Source of the DNA: Betaproteobacteria bacterium
GTDB taxonomy: Bacteria > Pseudomonadota > Gammaproteobacteria > Burkholderiales > Rhodocyclaceae
Assembly: GCA_009781175.1 (NCBI GenBank)
Contig: WQYQ01000014.1
Coordinates: forward strand, 29,541 to 93,540
Length of the DNA: 64,000 bases
Reading direction: 5' to 3'
This document shows, piece by piece, positions 30,108 to 38,138 of this stretch. Within the stretch, counting starts at the first letter, position 1. Each line of letters starts with the position of its first letter. Position numbers and translations under genes: made by a program. Under the pieces are notes generated by a model that made no database searches, had not been told where the DNA came from, and saw only the letters and a program-made list of their open reading frames with translations.

Positions 30108-31307
30108 ATGCCCAATCCCCGTCTGATGGCCGTTGCATTTGTGGCAGCCTTGCCTTTTGTCCACGCGCATGCCCTGCCTTTCCCCACTCTCGATGCTGCC
30201 GTTACTGCGGCGGTCGAGGAGCACCGTGTCGTGGGTGCCGTTGTCCTTGTCGCACACAGGGGGCAGATTGTTTACCATCGCGCAGCCGGATATGCCGACC
30301 GGGAATCGGGTGGGCCGATGCGCGAAGACAGCATCTTTCGTCTCGCCTCCGTCACCAAGCCAATGGTGTCGGTTGCCGCGCTGCGCTTGGTTGAGCAGGG
30401 CAAACTGAACCTCCAGGCGCCGATTACCCAATGGCTGCCTGAATTTCGTCCCAGCCTGCCGGATGGCAGCGCGCCGACGATCACGGTCCACCAATTACTG
30501 ACGCATACGGCCGGCTTGAGCTATGGATTCCTGGAGCCGGCCGATGGCCCCTACCGCCGTGCAGGTGTATCCGATGGCCTGGAGTCGGGTATCTCGCTCA
30601 AGGAGAATCTGCACCGCATCGCCGGTATACCGTTGGCCTACGCGCCGGGAACCGGCTGGCGCTACTCCGTGGCTCTCGATGTTCTGGGTGGCGTGATGAG
30701 CGCCGCTACTGGATCGAGTTTGCCGGACATCGTCCGGCGGGAAGTTACCGCTCCGTTGGGCATGCAAGACACCGGCTTCGAGGTTGTCAATGCGGCCCGC
30801 TTGGTTACACCTTATCAAGACGGAAAGCCGGCTCCGATCAGGATGCCTCCTCAAGCGGAAGTGCCATTCGGAACGTCGAACATCCGCTTCGACTTGACCC
30901 GAGTGTGGGACGCACATACTTATCCGTCCGGGGGCGGGGGAATGGTCGGGACGGTGCCGGATTTCATGAAGTTCCTACTGAGCTTGCGGCCTGGCGCCAA
31001 ACCCCGGCTCTTGCCGCCGGAGACGGTCGCGCTCATGATGCGCGACCACACTGGACCACAGGCACAGACACAGGGGCCAGGCTGGGGATTCGGCTATGGG
31101 TGGTCGGTGCTGTCCGCCCCGGAAATTACGGACACGCCCCAGGGGAAAGGCACCATCCAGTGGGGCGGTGTCTACGGCCACAACTGGTTCGTTGATCCGG
31201 TGCATGACATTGCTGTCGTTATCTTCACCAACACGGTGGTCGAAGGCATGTCTGGCGCATTTCCGAGGGACGTGCGAGATGCGGTCTACGCCGACTTGTT
31301 GCCCTGA
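30108..31307 (+). CDS. Serine hydrolase of the class C beta-lactamase/EstB family
   Basis: 399 residues. A signal peptide (about 1-22, ending VHAHA) precedes a beta-lactamase-fold domain. The catalytic SxxK is S81-V-T-K84 in FRLASVTKPMVS. The second motif is Tyr-Ser-Val near residue 186, where class C enzymes have YxN, so beta-lactamase activity is unlikely and an esterase or D-peptidase role is more probable. HTAGLSYGF is typical of EstB-like esterases. It lies divergent from the TetR gene, the likely repressor. Confidence 0.85.
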   Translation: MPNPRLMAVAFVAALPFVHAHALPFPTLDAAVTAAVEEHRVVGAVVLVAHRGQIVYHRAAGYADRESGGPMREDSIFRLASVTKPMVSVAALRLVEQGKLNLQAPITQWLPEFRPSLPDGSAPTITVHQLLTHTAGLSYGFLEPADGPYRRAGVSDGLESGISLKENLHRIAGIPLAYAPGTGWRYSVALDVLGGVMSAATGSSLPDIVRREVTAPLGMQDTGFEVVNAARLVTPYQDGKPAPIRMPPQAEVPFGTSNIRFDLTRVWDAHTYPSGGGGMVGTVPDFMKFLLSLRPGAKPRLLPPETVALMMRDHTGPQAQTQGPGWGFGYGWSVLSAPEITDTPQGKGTIQWGGVYGHNWFVDPVHDIAVVIFTNTVVEGMSGAFPRDVRDAVYADLLP

Positions 31308-31421
31308 CCCTTGTCCTACGCTTCCGGCATCGGACTCTAAATTCACCGAAGCATGCTCCTGACACCACGCTGTCAGGAGCCCCCACGCATCCTGTGCACA
31401 CCTCAAACACAGGAGCGCCAA

Positions 31422-31811
31422 ATGGACAAATCCCTACGCCACTACAACCGCATCGTCTGGTTCGAAATCCCGGTCAAGGATCTCGAACGCGCGTGCCGGT
31501 TCTACGAACAATTGTTCGAAGAAACGCTGAATCGCGAAGCGATGGGGCCGGACACCACGCTGGCGGTATTTCCCTACGATGGCGCGGGCATTTCCGGTTG
31601 CCTGTTCGCCGCGCCATCTGCTGCGCCACATAGCGACGGCGTGCGCGTTTACCTGAATGCGGACAAAGCGGGGCTCGACGCTTTGCTTGCACGCGCCGAG
31701 GCGGCCGGCGGTAAAGTCACGCTGTCGCCGGTTCAATTGCCCGGCGATATGGGCCGCTTCGCGCACATCCGCGACAGCGAGGGCAATATCGTCGGGCTGC
31801 ACGAAAACTAG
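31422..31811 (+). CDS. VOC (glyoxalase/bleomycin-resistance fold) family protein
   Basis: 129 residues. Two beta-alpha-beta-beta-beta modules, starting NRIVWFEIPVKDLERACRFY and ending MGRFAHIRDSEGNIVGLHEN, are characteristic of the vicinal-oxygen-chelate fold. The closest type is the YaeR/PhnB-like small protein of unknown substrate. The ATG at 31422 has AGGAG just upstream. It is first in a short unit with the WYL regulator. Confidence 0.85.
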   Translation: MDKSLRHYNRIVWFEIPVKDLERACRFYEQLFEETLNREAMGPDTTLAVFPYDGAGISGCLFAAPSAAPHSDGVRVYLNADKAGLDALLARAEAAGGKVTLSPVQLPGDMGRFAHIRDSEGNIVGLHEN

Positions 31812-31820
31812 GAGGCTGTC

Positions 31821-31910
31821 ATGCTGGAATTCGGCTACGCCATCGTCGATGTCGATAACGTGCGCGCGCTCGAAGGCACGCTCGTGGAACTGTGTGCGGC
31901 GATGGCTTGA
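31821..31910 (+). CDS. 29-residue ORF, possible VOC-gene remnant or leader peptide
   Basis: MLEFGYAIVDVDNVRALEG resembles the beginning of VOC proteins (FGYxIxYVxxV) and is preceded by an AGGAG site. It ends after 29 codons with TGA, and the next gene's ATG overlaps that TGA. It may be the start of a lost VOC gene whose translation now only couples to the regulator. No function can be assigned. Confidence 0.4.
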   Translation: MLEFGYAIVDVDNVRALEGTLVELCAAMA

Positions 31911-32602
31911 TGCGCCGCGCCGAACGCCTGTTCCAGATCACGCAAATCCTGCGCGGCCGCCGCCTCACGACGGCCGCGCAGCTTGCCGAACGCTTGCAAG
32001 TATCCGAACGCACGATCTATCGCGACATCGCCGGGCTTGCGGCGAGCGGCGTGCCGGTCGAAGGCGAAGCCGGTGTCGGCTACCGCTTGCGCGCGGGGTT
32101 CGACTTGCCGGCGCTGATGTTCACGCCGGACGAACTTGCCGCGTTGCTGCTCGGCGTGCGCATCGTCGGCGCCAAAGCGGGCGAGGCAATGGCCGCGCAT
32201 GCGGACAGCGCGCTCGAAAAAATCCGCGGCGCGCTCCGCCCCGCGCTGCGTGCGCGGCTCGAAAACATAGCTTTGCTCGCGCCCGATTTCGACGCCACGC
32301 CGGGCAGCCAGCTCGTCGACCTCTTGCGCCAAGCAATCGACCGACATCTGCGCATCGCCTTCGACTACAGTGACGAACAAAGCGCACGCACGGCGCGCTG
32401 CGTCTGGCCGCTCGGCCTCTTCTTCTGGGGCCGGGTCTGGACGCTCGGCGCGTGGTGCGAACTGCGCGAAAATTTCCGCAGCTTCCGGCTCGACCGAATC
32501 CAAAACCTCAAACTCGCCGGCACTCAATTTCCCGATATGGCGGGACGACGGCTTACGGATCTGCTGCGCGCGGTCGGCGGGGATTGTTCACAGCGCGCTT
32601 GA
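31910..32602 (+). CDS. WYL-domain (YafY/DeoR-type) transcriptional regulator
   Basis: 230 residues. An N-terminal winged helix (FQITQILRGRRLTTAAQLAE, QVSERTIYRDIAGLAASGVP) is followed by a WYL ligand-sensing domain (about 135-225) with LFFWGRVWTLGAWCELRENF, where the WYL triad would be. Such proteins often control stress or detoxification genes. The ATG overlaps the stop of the 29-codon ORF (TGATG), so initiation is coupled. Confidence 0.9.
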   Translation: MRRAERLFQITQILRGRRLTTAAQLAERLQVSERTIYRDIAGLAASGVPVEGEAGVGYRLRAGFDLPALMFTPDELAALLLGVRIVGAKAGEAMAAHADSALEKIRGALRPALRARLENIALLAPDFDATPGSQLVDLLRQAIDRHLRIAFDYSDEQSARTARCVWPLGLFFWGRVWTLGAWCELRENFRSFRLDRIQNLKLAGTQFPDMAGRRLTDLLRAVGGDCSQRA

Positions 32603-32611
32603 TTGATCAAA

Positions 32612-32995
32612 ATGACCTTCACACATCCAATCATCGAACTTGAAAAAGCGGCGCTTGAGCGCTGGTGCAATGGCGACCCTGCGAGTTTTCTCGAAATTTC
32701 CGCAGAGGATGTCGTCTATTTCGATCCCTTTTTGCCAACCCGGCTCGATGGCCTGGACAAACTCAGCGCCTATTACGCAAGCTTGCGCGGCAAAATCTTC
32801 GCCGCGCGCCATGAGATGCTCGATCCGCACGTGCAGGAAATCGGCACCGCGGCCGTCCTGACGTTTCGCTTCGTGTCATACGGCGACAACGAAGGCGCGG
32901 CAATGCGCTGGAACTGTACCGAGGTTTATCGCAAGCAAGCGGAAGGCTGGCGCATCGTGCAAACGCACTGGTCGTTGACCGGCCAGGCTGCGTAA
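32612..32995 (+). CDS. NTF2-like (SnoaL/DUF4440) family protein
   Basis: 127 residues, NTF2-like cone fold. It begins with IIELEKAALERWCNGDPASF and has the typical SAEDVVYFDPFLP and C-terminal EVYRKQAEGWRIVQTHWSL. This family covers ketosteroid-isomerase-type folds, mostly of unknown role. It starts 9 bases after the WYL regulator gene. I chose the ATG at 32612 over a TTG at 32603. Confidence 0.85.
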   Translation: MTFTHPIIELEKAALERWCNGDPASFLEISAEDVVYFDPFLPTRLDGLDKLSAYYASLRGKIFAARHEMLDPHVQEIGTAAVLTFRFVSYGDNEGAAMRWNCTEVYRKQAEGWRIVQTHWSLTGQAA

Positions 32996-33067
32996 TCACG
33001 CCTCTGCCCCGCACCTGCGCCCGGCGTAGAATCCCGGCTTTCCACGCAACGATTTCCAGACCTCGAC

Positions 33068-34312
33068 ATGAGCAAAGCCGATCCCGCCCGCTGGGGCTTT
33101 TCCACCCGCACGATCCATTCCGACCGTCTTGGCGCCATCGAGCACGGCGCGATTCACAAGCCCTTGCACACTTCGGTGCAATACGGTTTCACGCATGTGG
33201 AACAACTGATTCAGGTATTCCAGGGCGCGCCCGGTTTCAACTACGCGCGCCAGAGCACACCGACCGTTGCAGCGCTCGAAGCGATCATCAACGTCATGGA
33301 AAGCGGTCTGGGAACGCTGTGTTTCGCGACCGGCATGAGCGCGATTACAGCGATTTTCACGACGCTGTTGCAAGCGGGCGATCATGTGATTGCAAGCCGC
33401 TTCGTATTCGGCAACACGAGCAGCATCTTGGGCACCTTGCAGGGGCTCGGCATCCAGGTCAGCGTCGTCGATGCGACTTCGGCCGAGGCGGTCGAAGCCG
33501 CGCTGACACCGCAGACGCGCATGGTTTTCGTCGAGACGATCGCCAATCCGCGCACACAGATTGCTGACCTTGAAGGCATCGGCGCGCTGTGCCGCGACAA
33601 AGGTCTCGTTTATGTCGTCGACAACACGGTTACCTCGCCTTGGGCTTTCCAGCCGAAGTGTGTCGGTGCCTCGCTTGTCGTCAACTCGCTGACGAAATCG
33701 ATCGGCGGTCACGGCAATGCACTGGGCGGCTCGATCACTGATACAGGGCTGTTCGACTGGTCGGGCTACCCGAATATTTTCCCCGCTTATCGCAAAGGCG
33801 ACGCGAAGACCTGGGGCCTCGCGCAACTCAAGCGCAAAGGTCTGCGCGACATGGGCGCCGCGCTTTCTTCGGAGGCTGCGCATCACCTTGCCGTCGGCGC
33901 CGAAACGCTGGCTTTGCGGATGCAGGCCGCCAGCGCCAATGCGCAAGCGCTCGCCGAAATGCTGGCCGCGCATCCGAAGGTCCGCACGGTTTATTACCCG
34001 GGCCTGCCGCAACACCCTCAATATGCACGCGCTAAAGCCTTGTTCCGCAGCCCGGGTTGGCTGCTGGCTTTAGAGCTGAAGGACGACGCGGATTGCCTGC
34101 CTTTCATCGATCGCCTGAGCTTGCCGATCATCGCCACCGGCCTTGGCGACACGCGCACCCTGATTATTCCCGTTGCCCACACGATTTTCTGGGAAATCGG
34201 CCCGCAAGCGCGCGCCGAAAGCGGCATTGCCGATTCCTTGATCCGTTTGTCCGTGGGCATCGAAGACCGGCAAGACATTCTCGACGATTTTTTGCAAGCG
34301 CTCGGAAAATAA
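33068..34312 (+). CDS. Cys/Met metabolism PLP-dependent enzyme (cystathionine gamma-synthase / O-succinylhomoserine sulfhydrylase type)
   Basis: 414 residues. The PLP lysine is in NSLTKSIGGHGNALGG, preceded by VVDNTVTSPW, the family signature; YARQSTPTVAALEA near residue 60 and the RLSVGIEDRQDILDDF end are typical. The reaction class is gamma-replacement in methionine synthesis or gamma-elimination. I cannot separate cystathionine gamma-synthase, OSH sulfhydrylase and methionine gamma-lyase by motif. The gene stands alone and is followed by a large perfect palindrome. Confidence 0.88.
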   Translation: MSKADPARWGFSTRTIHSDRLGAIEHGAIHKPLHTSVQYGFTHVEQLIQVFQGAPGFNYARQSTPTVAALEAIINVMESGLGTLCFATGMSAITAIFTTLLQAGDHVIASRFVFGNTSSILGTLQGLGIQVSVVDATSAEAVEAALTPQTRMVFVETIANPRTQIADLEGIGALCRDKGLVYVVDNTVTSPWAFQPKCVGASLVVNSLTKSIGGHGNALGGSITDTGLFDWSGYPNIFPAYRKGDAKTWGLAQLKRKGLRDMGAALSSEAAHHLAVGAETLALRMQAASANAQALAEMLAAHPKVRTVYYPGLPQHPQYARAKALFRSPGWLLALELKDDADCLPFIDRLSLPIIATGLGDTRTLIIPVAHTIFWEIGPQARAESGIADSLIRLSVGIEDRQDILDDFLQALGK

Positions 34313-34333
34313 GCGGTGCCAACGCTAATCAAC

Positions 34334-34377
34334 TCCTGGCGGTGCCGCTTGATTCGAATCAAGCGGCACCGCCAGGA
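34334..34377. repeat. 44-bp perfect palindrome
   Basis: Left arm 34334-34355 and right arm 34356-34377 are exact reverse complements with no loop (start TCCTGGCGGTGCC, centre GATTCGAATC). No T-run follows, so it is not a standard intrinsic terminator. A 10-bp palindrome TTGGATCCAA lies 10 bases further on. Confidence 0.9.
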
Positions 34378-34450
34378 CCGGCGTACCTTGGATCCAAAGG
34401 CGCAGTAAAAACAATGCGCCGGCAAGGTTTGCAACCTATGAGGGGTACCT

Positions 34451-34957
34451 ATGATTCGTGAAGTTGAGGGTGACATCCTGCTCAGTAAAGCCCAAGTCAT
34501 CGCGCACGGCATCGCGCCGCAGGATCATTTCGACAGCGGTCTGGCCCTGGCGCTGCGTGAACGCTGGCCTTCGATGGTGCGCGACTATCGGCATGCCAGT
34601 CATGCCGGCGCGCCGGAGTCAGGCGGCATCTGGGTGTGGTCGGGCGTGAATGAGGACGGCGGCACGCGCTGCATCGTCAATCTGCTGACCCAGGACATGC
34701 AACATTCCGGCCGCAGCGCCAAGCCCGGCAAGGCGACCCTCGAAAACGTGGGGCATTGTCTGCGCGAACTGGTTAAATTCATTCAGAATGAAAAGATCGA
34801 AAGTCTTGCACTGCCGCGCTTGGCGACCGGCGTAGGTGGCTTGGAATGGAGTAAGGTCAAGCCGGTCATTACGAAATATCTCGGCGAACTTGACATTCCT
34901 GTCTTGATTTATGAGGTGTATCACAAAGGCGCCGTGGCAGAAGAGCGCCTGAGCTAA
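34451..34957 (+). CDS. Macro-domain protein (Poa1p/DarG-like group), atypical active site
   Basis: 168 residues, single macro (ADP-ribose-binding) domain. REVEGDILLSKAQVIAHGIA at the start and ALPRLATGVGGLEWSKVKPV near residue 115 are the two phosphate-loop regions. In related enzymes the first loop reads HGxN; here it is HGIAPQDHF, so the asparagine that contacts the distal ribose is absent. The protein may bind a different nucleotide or be inactive. No DarT-like toxin gene is adjacent, so it is not a visible toxin-antitoxin pair. Confidence 0.75.
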   Translation: MIREVEGDILLSKAQVIAHGIAPQDHFDSGLALALRERWPSMVRDYRHASHAGAPESGGIWVWSGVNEDGGTRCIVNLLTQDMQHSGRSAKPGKATLENVGHCLRELVKFIQNEKIESLALPRLATGVGGLEWSKVKPVITKYLGELDIPVLIYEVYHKGAVAEERLS

Positions 34958-34961
34958 CCCG

Positions 34962-34987
34962 GCATGCGCGTTATCATGCGCGCATGC
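34962..34987 (+). promoter_or_regulatory. Hairpin enclosing the rlmJ start codon
   Basis: GCATGCGCG (34962-34970) pairs with CGCGCATGC (34979-34987), a 9-bp stem whose 3' arm contains the rlmJ ATG (34984-34986). The stem lies four bases after the macro-domain gene's stop, so ribosomes leaving that gene could open it. Confidence 0.5.
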
Positions 34988-35823
34988 TCAGTTATCGCCA
35001 TGCCTTCCATGCCGGCAATCATGCCGACGTATTTAAACATCTGATCCTCGTTCAGCTCGCGCGCTACCTTGGTCAGAAGGAAAAACCCTTTTGGTACATC
35101 GATACCCATGCCGGTGCGGGCGCTTATGCGCTCAATGAAGGGTATGCGACGAAGCTTGCGGAATACCGCGAAGGCATTGGCCGGCTCTGGGAGCGCGACG
35201 ATCTTCCGCCGCTTGTCGCCGACTATGTGTCGCTGGTACGCCAACTCAACGGCGACGGGCAACTCCGCGTTTATCCCGGCTCGCCCTGGCTGGCGCGTCA
35301 AACATTGCGGCAACAGGATCGTCTGCGGCTTTTCGAACTGCACTCCAGCGACAGCAAGCTCCTGAACGAAAACTTTGCGGACTTGCGCGAACAGGCTCAG
35401 GTCGTTGCCGGTGACGGCTTCAAGGGACTCAAGGCTTTACTGCCCCCGCCGCCGCGGCGTGCGCTCGTTTTGATCGACCCAAGCTATGAAACCGCGAACG
35501 ACTATAGCGGCGTCATTGCCGCGCTCGAAGAAGCCCTGCGCCGCTTCCCGACCGGATGCTATGCGCTCTGGTATCCGCAGCTTGCGCGGCTTGAATCCCG
35601 CCAGTTGCCCGACAAGCTCAAACGTCTGCCCGCCGCGAAATGGCTGCATACGACGCTTTCGCTCCGCCCCACCGCCGGGCCGGGCATGCACGGCAGCGGT
35701 ATGTTTTTGATCAACCCGCCCTGGACGTTGGAAACAGATCTGCGCGCAACCCTGCCTTGGCTCGCAAACACGCTTACTCAGGACGAACCCGCCCGCTTTG
35801 TGCTCGAAGCCCAGGAAAATTGA
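34984..35823 (+). CDS. rlmJ: 23S rRNA (adenine2030-N6)-methyltransferase RlmJ
   Basis: 279 residues. It starts MLSYRHAFHAGNHADVFKH, the RlmJ signature, and has the catalytic DPSYE motif (VLIDPSYETANDYSGV) of N6-adenine methyltransferases near residue 165. The SAM-binding THAGAGAYAL is near residue 42. It methylates A2030 of 23S rRNA. No Shine-Dalgarno is apparent; the start codon lies in a hairpin next to the preceding stop. Confidence 0.93.
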   Translation: MLSYRHAFHAGNHADVFKHLILVQLARYLGQKEKPFWYIDTHAGAGAYALNEGYATKLAEYREGIGRLWERDDLPPLVADYVSLVRQLNGDGQLRVYPGSPWLARQTLRQQDRLRLFELHSSDSKLLNENFADLREQAQVVAGDGFKGLKALLPPPPRRALVLIDPSYETANDYSGVIAALEEALRRFPTGCYALWYPQLARLESRQLPDKLKRLPAAKWLHTTLSLRPTAGPGMHGSGMFLINPPWTLETDLRATLPWLANTLTQDEPARFVLEAQEN

Positions 35824-36075
35824 GCGCTCCGGTAGCTCGAAACGGCATTGGGTTTCTCATTCCGAACGCTCGCGATCTGGATCGGAAGATTGTTCGCATC
35901 CTCGCCCCAGCCCAGAGAAGGACTGGGAACGCGTGCTTGCGTTGCCGAGTCTAATTCGCCGTAAAGGAATAAAGGCTCAAATTCATATTCCAAACCGTTA
36001 GATTTATATCGCGCCTATTGCTGCGCCGCAGCGGTAGAATGCGAGCCGATTTCAACTCATTGATTCCGCTCTGAA
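35824..36075. other. Intergenic region with no gene seen
   Basis: About 250 bases. I see only weak inverted segments and no convincing small ORF; it should contain the fpr promoter. Confidence 0.6.
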
Positions 36076-36852
36076 ATGGCTGCTTTCGGCACCGAAAAGG
36101 TTCTCACCGTTCACCACTGGAACGATACTCTGTTTTCCTTTACCACCACACGCGATCAGGCACTGCGCTTCGAGAACGGTCACTTCGTCATGATCGGCCT
36201 TGAAGTCGAAGGTAAACCGCTCGTGCGCGCTTACTCGATCGCCAGCGCGAATTACGAGGAAACCCTCGAATTCCTCAGCATCAAGGTGGCCAACGGCCCG
36301 CTGACCTCACGCCTGCAACATCTGCGGGTGGGCGATGACATTCTCATCAGCCGCAAGCCGACCGGAACGCTTGTGATCACCGATCTGCTGCCGGGCAAGA
36401 ATCTCTACCTGTTCGCGACTGGCACGGGCCTGGCTCCGTTCATGAGCATCATCCGCGATTTCGAGACCTACGAAAAATTCGAAAAAGTCATCCTGCTGCA
36501 CGGCGTCCGCACCGTTAGCGAGCTGGCGTATCACGATTACATTACCAAGGAACTCCCGCAGCACGAGTATCTTGGCGAGATGATTGCCAATCAACTCATC
36601 TACTACCCGACCGTAACGCGCGAACCCTATCGGAACCGCGGCCGTATTACGGATCTCGTGGAATCGGGCAAGCTGTTTGAAGATATCGGCATGCCGCCGT
36701 TCGATCCGGCCGTCGACCGCGGCATGATCTGCGGCAGCTCCGCAATGCTTAAAGACACCTGTGATCTGCTCGACCGCCGCGGATTCAAAATCAGCAAACG
36801 CACGGGCGAGGCGGGCGACTATGTGATCGAGCGCGCTTTCGTCGACAAGTAA
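36076..36852 (+). CDS. fpr: Ferredoxin/flavodoxin-NADP+ reductase
   Basis: 258 residues. FAD domain with RAYSIASANYEE, then the NADP domain with ATGTGLAPFMSI and the C-terminal AGDYVIERAFVDK, all typical of the bacterial subclass of Fpr. It moves electrons between NADPH and ferredoxin or flavodoxin, in oxidative defence and Fe-S repair. It is monocistronic, ending in a terminator. Confidence 0.95.
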   Translation: MAAFGTEKVLTVHHWNDTLFSFTTTRDQALRFENGHFVMIGLEVEGKPLVRAYSIASANYEETLEFLSIKVANGPLTSRLQHLRVGDDILISRKPTGTLVITDLLPGKNLYLFATGTGLAPFMSIIRDFETYEKFEKVILLHGVRTVSELAYHDYITKELPQHEYLGEMIANQLIYYPTVTREPYRNRGRITDLVESGKLFEDIGMPPFDPAVDRGMICGSSAMLKDTCDLLDRRGFKISKRTGEAGDYVIERAFVDK

Positions 36853-36871
36853 AAACACTGCCCGTCACAGC

Positions 36872-36919
36872 AAGCCGACACACCGGAGTCTCGACGCAGT
36901 TCCGGCTTGTCGGCTTTTA
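36872..36919 (+). terminator. Intrinsic terminator after fpr
   Basis: AAGCCGACA (36872-36880) pairs with TGTCGGCTT (36908-36916), and an inner CCGGA/TCCGG adds to it; TTTAT follows. It overlaps the end of the convergent S4-domain gene. Confidence 0.7.
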
Positions 36920-37144
36920 TGCGCTCTCCTCGCGCACGATTCGAATTTCATCGGCGCCAACTCGCACGACGCAGTCCGCCCGCAGCTTGCGCGCCTTACG
37001 CGTTTCGATTTCACCATCGACCATCACAGCCCCTTCGGCCACCATCGATTTCGCCGCGCCGCCCGAAGGCGCAATTGCCAACAGCTTCAACAAGTTATGC
37101 AGTTCGATATATTCTCCGCGTAGCGGAAAAACATAGTCCGACAT
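36917..37144 (-). CDS. S4-domain RNA-binding protein (YbcJ family)
   Basis: 75 residues. A bare S4 domain: YIELHNLLKLLAIAPSGGAA, then EGAVMVDGEIETRKARKLRA. YbcJ-type proteins bind structured RNA and have no clear function. The small size is normal for the family. Confidence 0.88.
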   Translation of the reverse strand: MSDYVFPLRGEYIELHNLLKLLAIAPSGGAAKSMVAEGAVMVDGEIETRKARKLRADCVVRVGADEIRIVREESA

Positions 37145-37365
37145 AAAAACTCCCCAAAACTTTGCTCATCGCCGGCCGTAAACCTCCTCAATGGCATCGG
37201 TCAGGCAGCCGGACTGTTGTTGTTTTATTAATGATCGCGAAATCCACAAACCCACCTTGTATCAACCGCGGGTAGCATCAAACTGATAATTCGCGTTAAA
37301 ACTACGATAATCGATCATACACATCCAGGTAACACCTGTATGGCATGTGAGTGTGTAGAGAGAAG
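37145..37365. other. Intergenic region before the response-regulator gene
   Basis: About 220 bases, AT-richer than its surroundings. I see no gene. CTACGATAATCG (37302-37313) equals the core of the XRE operator at 11218-11229; chance is possible. Confidence 0.5.
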
Positions 37366-37974
37366 ATGATGAGTGGATGGTTTTCGAATCTTTGGCCAGG
37401 CTGGAGCGGTTTTTTCCAGAATGAGTTTTCCAGTTATGCCTATGTTGTCGTTCTGTTGATGGGTTTGGCCTTCGTTTTCTTGGTGCTTAACCCGCTTGCG
37501 CCGACCCCCAAGGAACCCAAGCAGCCCACCCCGCCGCCGCGGGAGCCAGAGTTTGAAGCCGATGCGCTTAAATCGGGAAAACCGCATGTGCTCGTCGTCG
37601 ACGATTCCGCCGTGGTGCGCGTGAAATTGCGCAGACTTCTCGAATCCGCAGGCTATCAGGTCACTGTGGCTGAAAACGGTTTGCAGGCGGAAGTTAAACT
37701 GCTCAAGAATCGTTTCAACCTTCTGATCACCGATCTGGAAATGCCGGAAATGGATGGCTTTGGTTTGATCGCAGCGGTACATGGTTCGCTCGAAACGGAA
37801 AACCTGCCCATCATCGCAATCACTGGCCACGAAGAGCTTCAGGCTCGCGTACATGCCTGCGAGGGTATTTACGGCCTGTTCCAAAAACCCTGGAACGACC
37901 GGGAATTGCTGCGCCGGGTTGCCGCGCTTGTGCACCTCGGCGACGCCATGCAGCACTCCGTAGAGCCGCTCTGA
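37366..37974 (+). CDS. Membrane-anchored single-domain response regulator
   Basis: 202 residues. One N-terminal membrane helix (about 25-42, AYVVVLLMGLAFVFLVL), a Pro-rich linker (45-65), then a CheY-like receiver from about residue 74. The acidic pair is D79-D80, the phosphoacceptor D123 in LLITDLEMPEMDG, and the conserved lysine is in GLFQKPW. There is no output domain, so it probably acts by protein contact at the membrane. No histidine kinase is adjacent. ATG at 37366 or 37369 are both possible. Confidence 0.8.
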   Translation: MMSGWFSNLWPGWSGFFQNEFSSYAYVVVLLMGLAFVFLVLNPLAPTPKEPKQPTPPPREPEFEADALKSGKPHVLVVDDSAVVRVKLRRLLESAGYQVTVAENGLQAEVKLLKNRFNLLITDLEMPEMDGFGLIAAVHGSLETENLPIIAITGHEELQARVHACEGIYGLFQKPWNDRELLRRVAALVHLGDAMQHSVEPL

Positions 37975-38138
37975 GAACCTGCTCATAATCTTGCTGCGAG
38001 GCTGTGATCGGGGCTCATGCGCTGCTCGGAATCCTCATTTATCACTTATAAACTGCGGTTCCTGCGCTGCTCTTCGCCCCGCTGACAGCCTCTCGCGACA
38101 GATTCTGAACAGGTTCTGAGAACCTGTTCAGAATCTGT
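37975..38138. repeat. Dispersed repeat copy 2 with a perfect 20-bp inverted repeat
   Basis: 37975-38025 matches 10663-10711. At the other end, arms 38098-38117 and 38119-38138 are perfect reverse complements (ACAGATTCTGAACAGG.. and its mirror). The right arm supplies the last residues and stop codon of acpH. Confidence 0.8.

Noticed and set aside
34334..34377. 44-bp palindrome as the intrinsic terminator of the upstream gene
   Set aside because: No T-rich tail follows on either strand.
34451..34957. DarT-DarG toxin-antitoxin pair
   Set aside because: No DarT-like toxin gene is next to the macro-domain gene and its active-site loop differs.
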